The position numbers and the translations under genes were made by a program. The notes beneath the pieces were generated by a model. That model saw nothing but the letters and a program-made list of their open reading frames with translations. It ran no database searches and was not told the DNA's origin. From the NCBI GenBank assembly GCA_020425485.1, contig JAGQRL010000045.1, forward strand, positions 1-12,110: a stretch of DNA of 12,110 bases, written 5' to 3'. Positions 6,692 to 12,110 of the stretch are shown one piece after another (within the stretch, counting starts at the first letter, position 1; each line of letters opens with the position of its first letter). This DNA comes from Rhodospirillaceae bacterium (GTDB taxonomy: Bacteria > Pseudomonadota > Alphaproteobacteria > DSM-16000 > Inquilinaceae).

Positions 6692-8476
6692 ATGGCGAAC
6701 GACAGAAGTTTCCGTATTGCGCTGATATATTTTATATTTGCTGTATTGTGGATAACTCTGTCCGATCGCATCGACTTTCTTGAATTTGACTATGAATACT
6801 ATCAGACAATTAAAGGTCTGTTCTTCGTAACCGCATCGTCTGTTCTGATCTATGTGGCCCTCAGGATCGAAGCCCGGCACCGCCGCAAGGTGGAGCGCGC
6901 CCACGCCATCGTCGCCTCCCGCGAACGGCTCCTCATCTCCGAACTGGGGGCCAGCCTGTGGCAGTGGAACGGCCGCACCAACACCACGCGCTTCACCGAG
7001 GAATCCAAGCGCCTGATCGGCGAAGACGCCAGCTTTCCGATTTCCGTGGAAGCGTGGCTGGCGCGCATCCACCCGGACGATATCGGCGCCGTGCGCACCG
7101 CCATCGCCGACGTGGTCGCCGGCAGGTCCGAGCTGTTCCAGACCGACTACCGCATCCGCCACCGGTTGGGGCACTGGGTGTGGATCCATAGCTCCGCCGT
7201 GCCGCAGCGCGATGCCTCGGGCCGGCTTGCCTATCTCATCGGCATCGATTTCGACGTCACCCCACTGAAGCAATCGCAAACGCTGCTGGAGGAGAGCGAA
7301 GCCCTCTACCGCACCCTGTTCGAGAAATCGCCCGACGCCATCATCATGCTGGATCCCGAAACCCTGCTGCCGATCGCGTTCAACCAGCGCGCCTGCGACC
7401 AGCTGAAGTATTCGGCCGATGAGCTGTCGCATCGCGCCTTGCACACCTATGTGATCGACCGCACGGAGGAGCAGGTCCGTGGCCGCATCGCCTCGGTCCT
7501 CAAGGACGGCGAAGCCGATTTCGAAACCAAGCTGCGGCGCAAGGACGACGGCATCATCGACACGCGCATCCTCGTCAGCGTCGTCGAACACCGGGGCCGC
7601 CACGCCTTGCTGTGCGTCGCCCACGACATCACCGACCGCCTGCGCTACGAGGCCTCGCTGATCGACCAGCATGGCCAGATGGCGGAGCATGCGCGGGAGC
7701 TGGAAGCGGCCCACGCCATGGCCGAGCGGGCCAAGACGGCGGCGGAGATGGCCAATGCCGCCAAGTCGCAGTTCCTCGCCGTGATGAGCCATGAGCTGCG
7801 CACGCCCCTCAACAGCATCCTGGGCTTTTCGGAGATCATCCGCGGCGACGGGATCACGCCGATGGGCTTGGAGAAGCACCGCGAATACGCCGGCCTGATC
7901 CACGACAGCGGCCGCCACCTGCTGCGGCTGATCAACAACATCCTCGATCTGTCGAAGATCGAGGCCGGCAAGATGGACCTCAACCTGTCCCGGGTGACCG
8001 CAGAGCAGATCGTGGCGGCCGCCTGCCAGGACATGGCGTTCCCCCTCACCAAGAAGAACCACGCGCTCAGCGTGGAGGTGGAAGACGATCTGCCGCCCTT
8101 CTACGCGGATCGCCAGGCGCTCACCCAATGCATCACCAACATCCTGTCGAACGCCATCAAGTTCACCGATCCCGGCGGGCAGATCCGCCTCGCCGCCCGC
8201 CTGGTGGAGGGTGAGATCGAAATGTCGGTGGCCGATACCGGCTGCGGCATTCCCGCCGATGCCCTGGAACGCGTGACCCACCCCTTCGAGCAGGTGGAGA
8301 ACGCCTATGTGCGCTCCACCCAGGGCAGCGGCATCGGCCTCGCCCTGGTGAAATCCCTGGTGGAGATGCACCACGGCAGCGTGACCATCGACAGCGCGCC
8401 CGGCGTCGGCACCACCGTGCGCCTGCGCCTGCCCATCGGCAGCGAGCAGACGATCCCGCTGAAGAAGCCCGGCTGA
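6692..8476 (+). CDS. Membrane-anchored PAS-PAS sensor histidine kinase
   Basis: Two-component sensor kinase, 594 aa. Two membrane helices (about 7-24 and 40-59) flank a short acidic loop. The pattern IYFIFAVLWITLSD ... TIKGLFFVTAS is a known N-terminal module of PAS kinases and cyclases. PAS 1 spans about 82-195 (with HPDD at 127-130 and VWIHSSAVPQRD) and PAS 2 about 203-316. A helical linker leads to the kinase core: H-box FLAVMSHELRTPLNSILGF with phospho-acceptor His367, N-box Asn487 (NILSNAIKFT), G1 DTGCGIP from Asp515, and G2 GSGIGLALVK (545-554). All catalytic motifs look intact. No receiver domain is attached and no response regulator is adjacent, so its partner is elsewhere. The ATG directly follows an in-frame TAA; the Shine-Dalgarno is weak (AAGAG, 11 bases away), suggesting low translation. 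The first ~170 bases are much more AT-rich than the rest. The signal sensed is unknown. Confidence 0.93.
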   Translation: MANDRSFRIALIYFIFAVLWITLSDRIDFLEFDYEYYQTIKGLFFVTASSVLIYVALRIEARHRRKVERAHAIVASRERLLISELGASLWQWNGRTNTTRFTEESKRLIGEDASFPISVEAWLARIHPDDIGAVRTAIADVVAGRSELFQTDYRIRHRLGHWVWIHSSAVPQRDASGRLAYLIGIDFDVTPLKQSQTLLEESEALYRTLFEKSPDAIIMLDPETLLPIAFNQRACDQLKYSADELSHRALHTYVIDRTEEQVRGRIASVLKDGEADFETKLRRKDDGIIDTRILVSVVEHRGRHALLCVAHDITDRLRYEASLIDQHGQMAEHARELEAAHAMAERAKTAAEMANAAKSQFLAVMSHELRTPLNSILGFSEIIRGDGITPMGLEKHREYAGLIHDSGRHLLRLINNILDLSKIEAGKMDLNLSRVTAEQIVAAACQDMAFPLTKKNHALSVEVEDDLPPFYADRQALTQCITNILSNAIKFTDPGGQIRLAARLVEGEIEMSVADTGCGIPADALERVTHPFEQVENAYVRSTQGSGIGLALVKSLVEMHHGSVTIDSAPGVGTTVRLRLPIGSEQTIPLKKPG

Positions 8477-8504
8477 TCCCGCGAGAGCCTGTCTCGTTCC
8501 GTCT

Positions 8505-8526
8505 GCTTCGGCCCGATTGCCGGAGC
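8505..8526 (+). terminator. Possible hairpin after the histidine kinase
   Basis: GCTTCGGC (8505-8512) and GCCGGAGC (8519-8526) form an 8-bp stem with one G-U pair and a 6-base loop, 28 bases after the kinase stop and between convergent genes. No T-run follows on the + strand. It may contribute to termination but is not a classical intrinsic terminator. Confidence 0.3.
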
Positions 8527-8562
8527 CGATACCGCCAAAGGCGACGACGCCCTAGGGAAGGC

Positions 8563-9198
8563 TCACCATTTGCGCACGCGCTGGTAGGTGCCAGACGCGG
8601 TGGTCCGATAGGGGCCGGACTTGCCCGGCAGGAAGGTCCACACCTTGCCTTCCCACGGGCCGGGATTGACCACCAGGCGCCGCGCCAGCGGGTTGGCGGC
8701 GGTGGCCATCGACTGCATCGACGAGCCGTAGATCTGGGTGTCTGGCGAGGCCCGCACCGCGGTGCCGGCGGCGTTGGCGATCGCCTGGCAGATCTTCACG
8801 CCCTGGGAGATCAGCGCCTTGTCCAGCAGCACGCTTTTCTGCGAGCCGCTGGGGCCGCAGGAGATCAGCTCGATCCCCGGCACCGTCTTGCTGGCGAACC
8901 TGCCCTTGAGGATGCCGAAGGCGGGGGCGGAGAACTCCGTCAGGTACTCCTTGCAGATCTCGTAGACGTAGACCTGCGCACCCGTCCGCCCATCCTTGCC
9001 GGAAATGCCGTGGCCGACCATGGTGAGCGTGGAGATCTTGCGGGCGCCGAGCCATGTCTTGATGTCGGTCATCAGCTTGACGATGCCGGTGGCGGCATCG
9101 ACGGTGAAGCTGGTGGCACGCGGCACCTTCAGCGAATAGGCCTGGTAGGTCCTGCCTTCGATCCGCCGGTCGATCACCGACACCGTCACCCCGGCCAT
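8563..9198 (-). CDS. Putative caspase-fold (clan CD-like) cysteine peptidase-like protein
   Basis: Protein of 211 aa with no signal peptide or membrane helix. It shows the spacing of the clan CD (caspase / MARTX-type C80 / DUF4347-like) fold. A hydrophobic strand ends in TLTMVGHGISGKDG (Gly-His63-Gly), and a second strand ends in GIELISCGPSG (Ser-Cys114-Gly), giving a candidate His/Cys dyad 51 residues apart. Downstream, AIANAAGTAVRASPDTQIYG resembles the region after the Cys in C80 and DUF4347 proteins. The C-terminus (PGPWEGKVWTFLPG) is Gly/Trp-rich. Start choice: ATG 9198 has AAGGGG 6 bases upstream; an in-frame GTG at 9234 would add 12 residues without a good site. It is last in a three-gene minus-strand set, 132 bases after its neighbour. 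The fold call rests on motif reading, and peptidase activity is unproven. A structural DUF4347-like role or no catalysis is the alternative. Confidence 0.55.
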   Translation of the reverse strand: MAGVTVSVIDRRIEGRTYQAYSLKVPRATSFTVDAATGIVKLMTDIKTWLGARKISTLTMVGHGISGKDGRTGAQVYVYEICKEYLTEFSAPAFGILKGRFASKTVPGIELISCGPSGSQKSVLLDKALISQGVKICQAIANAAGTAVRASPDTQIYGSSMQSMATAANPLARRLVVNPGPWEGKVWTFLPGKSGPYRTTASGTYQRVRKW

Positions 9199-9330
9199 GA
9201 CGCGCCCCTTGCTCGCGGCGGCCCCTCCACGCACCGCCCACTTGGATGCACCTTACCGGCGGAATTGGGCAAAAGTTGAGTGGGACGCGGCCAAAAGGGC
9301 TGCACCACCACCGGCGGTAGTCAGCACCTG

Positions 9331-9996
9331 TCAGGCTGTCGGCTGGTCGGGCGAGATGTCGGTCTTCAGCGCCCCGGCAAGCTGGGCGAGCACGGTGCGC
9401 ACGGCCCCGTAGCGGCTGACCGTGCCTTCCTGCTGGAAGCGGTGGGCGTTCCAGCAGGCGTTTTCCAGGTATTGCCGGGCCGAGGCATCCCCCACCTCCC
9501 AGAGGCTGCCGAGGCAGATGTAGTAGAGCGCCCGCAGCGCCTTTGCCGGAATGTCGGGACCGGCGGCGTTGGCCTGGCGTGCGGCCTCGTGGAAGCAGGC
9601 ATCGGCGGACGCACCGGACGCATCGGCCCTGAGGCCGCCGGCGATCTGCGCCAGCACCACCAGGATGCAGCCCAGGTGAAAGCGGCCGGGCTGGCGCAGG
9701 TGGTGGGCATTCCATTTGGCGTTATCGAGGTACTGGCGGGCATTGGGCGTGCGCGCCAGTTCCCACAGCCCGGCGGCGATCTGGCCGAGCGGCAGCAGGA
9801 TCAGAAAGGTGTGCTGGCGGGCGATGGCCTCGGCCTCGCCCCTGGGGTCGGCCGGCTGGTGGGTGGTCTGCACCGCACCGCTCCCGGCCGCCACGCCGTG
9901 CCCCTTTTCGCCATCGCTCCGGAATGGATGCGGCGCCAGCGCGTTGTGGGCCGCATTGTCGAAATGGTGCCAGGCCAAGACCCGCTGCTGGTCCAT
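9331..9996 (-). CDS. Unknown alpha-helical repeat protein
   Basis: Function not recognised. The 221-aa protein is built of repeats of about 43 residues, each a hydrophobic helix followed by a helix with the pattern A-R-Q-Y-L-[DE]-N-A-x-W-N-A-H. Clear copies are ARQYLDNAKWNAH (86-98) and ARQYLENACWNAH (173-185). A diverged copy is at 133-145 (ACFHEAARQANAA) and a short match near the N-terminus at 8-19 (AWHHFDNAAHNA). The alternate helices also match (VLAQIAGGLRAD 114-125, VLAQLAGALKTD 201-212; looser at 69-80 and 161-168). This suggests a TPR/HEAT-like helical stack used for protein binding. No signal peptide. Start choice: ATG 9996 has GGGGAGG 5 bases upstream; the in-frame GTG at 10020 is less likely. 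The Shine-Dalgarno can pair with CCGCCTC just after the preceding stop codon. It is the middle gene of the three-gene set. Confidence 0.75.
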   Translation of the reverse strand: MDQQRVLAWHHFDNAAHNALAPHPFRSDGEKGHGVAAGSGAVQTTHQPADPRGEAEAIARQHTFLILLPLGQIAAGLWELARTPNARQYLDNAKWNAHHLRQPGRFHLGCILVVLAQIAGGLRADASGASADACFHEAARQANAAGPDIPAKALRALYYICLGSLWEVGDASARQYLENACWNAHRFQQEGTVSRYGAVRTVLAQLAGALKTDISPDQPTA

Positions 9997-10061
9997 CGCC
10001 GCCTCCCCATGCTTCCCCACCCCTCAGGCTGGGCACCCACATGGGCAAAGGTGAGGCGGTG

Positions 10062-10751
10062 TCAGATGCGCAGCTCGATGGTGGTGTGGATGTAGTCGGT
10101 ATGGGTTTCCGACTTGGTGACCACCGAGGTGCCCATGCGGTATTCGGCGAAGCCCCGGCCCTTCACCTCGAACAGCGGATAGAAGGTCTGCACGTGCAGG
10201 CGGGTGCCCATCTTGTCCAGCACCGCCACGCCGCCGACGATGTCCTTCATGCGGATCACGCCCTTGAATTTCATGGGCTTGGTCTTGATCGTCTTGAGCT
10301 GGCCGCGCAGCGGGTTCTTGGGATGGTCGTCGTGATAGATGAACTCCGCCGGCTGCGGCAGCCCCCGCAGCACCGCCACCGCACCGCCCAGCGAGGTGCC
10401 GCCGAAGCCGCTGGTATCGCTGAAAAAGGCGTTCACGCACACGCGGTCGGCACTGCCGTCCAGCCCGCCCAGCCCGGCTTGGCCGATGGGGGAGTTGAGC
10501 AGCCGGCACAGCAGCACCGCCATATCGCCCTTGCCCAGCCAGCCGGAGTTGATGCGGTACTCGGAGTTGTCGTCGTAGGGATCGTTTTCCCAGCGTGCGG
10601 CAAAGGTGGCCTTGCTGACACCGCCATGGCCGGAATTGCGCAGGTGGCGGCTGAAGGCGTGGGCATTCTCGCCGCTGGTGCCCGGCTGGCCTTCTGAGTC
10701 GTTGAGGATCTTCAATGTCTGGGCGGGCGTGTAGTCACGTGCGAAGGCCAT
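10062..10751 (-). CDS. Unknown protein with possible bacterial RNase A-like toxin motifs
   Basis: Protein of 229 aa, first gene of the minus-strand set, with an excellent ribosome-binding site (GGGAGGAG, 6-7 bases before the ATG). No signal peptide or membrane helix. It has no certain family, but three stretches follow the order seen in the bacterial RNase A-like domain of contact-dependent toxins. They are a GENAHAFSRHL segment (His31, Arg35, His36), a helical block GWLGKGDMAVLLCRLLNS (70-87), and GVAVLDKMGTRLHVQTFYP ending in Thr189-x-Tyr191-Pro192, like the Thr-x-Tyr-Pro end of that domain. A long insertion (~95-165, Gly/Lys-rich) separates them, so the match is tentative and could be chance. 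The C-terminal ~35 residues (from KGRG) are rich in Thr, Tyr and His. A GC hairpin (10769-10785) lies just upstream of the ribosome-binding site. Confidence 0.7.
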   Translation of the reverse strand: MAFARDYTPAQTLKILNDSEGQPGTSGENAHAFSRHLRNSGHGGVSKATFAARWENDPYDDNSEYRINSGWLGKGDMAVLLCRLLNSPIGQAGLGGLDGSADRVCVNAFFSDTSGFGGTSLGGAVAVLRGLPQPAEFIYHDDHPKNPLRGQLKTIKTKPMKFKGVIRMKDIVGGVAVLDKMGTRLHVQTFYPLFEVKGRGFAEYRMGTSVVTKSETHTDYIHTTIELRI

Positions 10752-10926
10752 GGTGTTTCTCCTCCCTGCCGGCCGTGGAGGCCGGTTTCAAGGATCATAC
10801 ACCAGGCCAATCGAGGCTGAAGCAATCCCAGGCGCTGATTGGCGGCGCTCAAGACATTGTGTCGGCCGGAGAGCAGCCGGTGAGGGGCGGGTGAGGCGCG
10901 GCCCGGCACCCACCCCCCGGACCGCG
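10752..10926. other. Short intergenic region between the ALDH gene and the unknown set
   Basis: This holds the leader of the 229-aa gene, including hairpin CCGGCC (10769-10774) / GGCCGG (10780-10785) just before its ribosome-binding site. A 9-bp inverted repeat with one G-U pair (10885-10893 with 10907-10915) sits just downstream of the ALDH stop. It has no T-run in the minus direction and so is a weak terminator candidate. No clear promoter motif is seen. Confidence 0.45.
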
Positions 10927-12110
10927 TCAGATCTCGAACTTGATGCCCTGGGCCAGCGGCAGCGCGCGCGAGTAGTTCACCGTGATGGTCTGCCGGCGCA
11001 TATAGCCCTTCCAGGCATCGCTGCCGGACTCGCGCCCGCCGCCGGTGTCCTTCTCGCCGCCGAAGGCGCCGCCGATCTCAGCACCGGAGGGGCCGATGTT
11101 CACATTGGCGATGCCGCAGTCCGACCCGGTGGCGGAAATGAACGCCTCGGTCTCCCGCACATCGGTGGAGAAAATGCAGGACGACAGGCCCTGGGGTACG
11201 GCGTTCTGCAGGGCGATCGCGTCCTCGAAGTCGCGGTATTTCAGCACGTAGAGGATGGGTGCGAAGGTTTCGCGGGTCACCACCTCCGTCTGCCCCGGCA
11301 TTTCCACGATGGCCGGGTGCACGTAGTGGGCCTTGGGGTAGGTGTCTGCCAGCGCGCGGCCGCCGCCATGCACCGTGCCGCCATCGGCCTTGGCCTGGGC
11401 GAGGGCTGCTTCCATGCCCTCGAACGCCGCCTTGTCGATCAACGGGCCGACCAGGGTGCCATCGGCCAGCGGGCTGCCGATGGTGAGGTTGGCGTAGACG
11501 CCGGCGAGGCGCGGCACCAGGGCGTCGTACACATCCTCATGCACGATCAGCCGGCGCAGGCTGGTGCAGCGCTGGCCCGCCGTGCCGACGGCGGAAAACA
11601 CGATGGCCCTGAGCGCCATTTCCAGGTCGGCCGAGGGGGCCACGATCATGGCGTTGTTGCCGCCCAGCTCCAGGATGCAGCGCCCGAAGCGTTCCGCCAG
11701 CTTGGCCGCCACGGCATGGCCCATGCGGGTGGAGCCGGTGGCCGAGACGATGGCGACCTCGCGGCTTTCCGTGAGGATCTCGCCCACCTCGCGTTCGCCC
11801 ACCGCCACCTGGATCAGCCCGGCCGGTGCTGCGCCGAAGCGGGCCATGGCGCGTTCGCAGATCTTCTGGGTGGCGAGGGCGGACAGCGGCGCCTTTTCAG
11901 ACGGCTTCCACAAGATCGGGTCGCCGCACACCAGCGCCAGCGAGGCGTTCCACGCCCACGGCGCGACGGGGAAGTTGAAGGCGGTGACGATGCCGCACAG
12001 GCCCAGCGGGTGCCAGGCTTCGCGCATGGCGTGGCCGGGGCGCTCCGAGGCGATGGTGAGGCCGTAGAGCTGGCGCGACAGGCCGACGGCAAAGTCGCAG
12101 ATGTCGATCA
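10927..12110 (-). CDS. amaB: ALDH7-family aldehyde dehydrogenase (L-piperidine-6-carboxylate / aminoadipate-semialdehyde dehydrogenase), 5' end outside window
   Basis: NAD(P)-dependent oxidation of L-2-aminoadipate 6-semialdehyde (in equilibrium with piperideine-6-carboxylate) to 2-aminoadipate, a step in lysine catabolism. The frame stays open to the window end: residues IDICDFAVGLSRQLYG precede the first visible Met at 12027, so ~393 of about 500 residues are present. Diagnostic parts are the nucleotide-binding start FNFPVAPWAWN, ELGGNNAMIV with the general-base Glu, and GTAGQRCTSLRR with the catalytic Cys encoded at 11566-11568. RETFAPILYVLKY and the ALDH7 C-terminus GYMRRQTITVNYSRALPLAQ, then GIKFEI, complete the match. 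All catalytic residues visible here are intact. No lysine-degradation partner gene is in the window. The symbol follows the Pseudomonas name; pcd is used in other organisms. Confidence 0.92.
   Translation of the reverse strand, partial: IDICDFAVGLSRQLYGLTIASERPGHAMREAWHPLGLCGIVTAFNFPVAPWAWNASLALVCGDPILWKPSEKAPLSALATQKICERAMARFGAAPAGLIQVAVGEREVGEILTESREVAIVSATGSTRMGHAVAAKLAERFGRCILELGGNNAMIVAPSADLEMALRAIVFSAVGTAGQRCTSLRRLIVHEDVYDALVPRLAGVYANLTIGSPLADGTLVGPLIDKAAFEGMEAALAQAKADGGTVHGGGRALADTYPKAHYVHPAIVEMPGQTEVVTRETFAPILYVLKYRDFEDAIALQNAVPQGLSSCIFSTDVRETEAFISATGSDCGIANVNIGPSGAEIGGAFGGEKDTGGGRESGSDAWKGYMRRQTITVNYSRALPLAQGIKFEI

Noticed and set aside
6647..8374. A 575-codon minus-strand open frame opposite the histidine kinase
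   Set aside because: The sense strand has every kinase motif intact; the antisense product has no recognisable domain.
8552..9715. A 387-codon minus-strand frame overlapping the caspase-like and repeat-protein genes
   Set aside because: It is an out-of-frame shadow, Arg/Pro/Gly-rich, and conflicts with two genes that have good ribosome-binding sites and coherent motifs.
9280..10697. Plus-strand open frames of 257-271 codons opposite the unknown gene set
   Set aside because: They are antisense to repeat-bearing and motif-bearing proteins; composition is typical of shadows.

Overview
The window is high-GC bacterial DNA and most resembles an alphaproteobacterium. The support for this is a GroEL with a Gly-Gly-Met tail, Tad-type pilus proteins, clustered small heat-shock genes, and GC-rich third codon positions that open long spurious antisense frames. 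Genus cannot be assigned from the sequence alone; a Rhodospirillales-like organism is a guess.

Layout. Positions 1-488 hold the 3' end of groEL, followed by a strong intrinsic terminator and a roughly 400-base non-coding stretch containing a 21-base tandem repeat, an AT-rich patch and a candidate promoter. Positions 961-4402 are a tightly overlapped three-gene (+) operon of Tad/Flp-type membrane-anchored proteins: a TadG-like protein with a von Willebrand A domain, then two TadE-like pseudopilins joined by ATGA start/stop overlaps. The Tad motor and secretin genes are not in the window. Positions 4799-6213 encode three different Hsp20/alpha-crystallin chaperones in a row, preceded by a long leader. 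In this leader a 14-bp helix with a two-base bulge can mask the first Shine-Dalgarno sequence, so it is a candidate RNA thermometer. A strong hairpin closes the cluster. Positions 6692-8476 encode a membrane-anchored PAS-PAS sensor histidine kinase with no receiver domain and no response regulator nearby. Its first ~170 bases are clearly more AT-rich than the rest.

On the minus strand, converging on the kinase, lies a three-gene set without obvious named homologues (10751 down to 8563). In transcription order these are a 229-aa protein with motifs resembling bacterial RNase A-like toxin domains, a 221-aa protein made of ~43-residue alpha-helical repeats, and a 211-aa protein with the Gly-His-Gly ... 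Ser-Cys-Gly pattern of the caspase-like (clan CD) cysteine peptidase fold. This is the strongest candidate for an undescribed system, though its function is inference. Upstream of it, also on the minus strand, is a 5'-truncated ALDH7-family aldehyde dehydrogenase (L-piperidine-6-carboxylate / aminoadipate-semialdehyde dehydrogenase) that runs off the window end.

Functionally, groEL and the hsp20 cluster form a proteostasis neighbourhood. The Tad-like operon between them is an unrelated envelope function. The kinase, the three-gene unknown set and the lysine-catabolism dehydrogenase look like independent transcription units.
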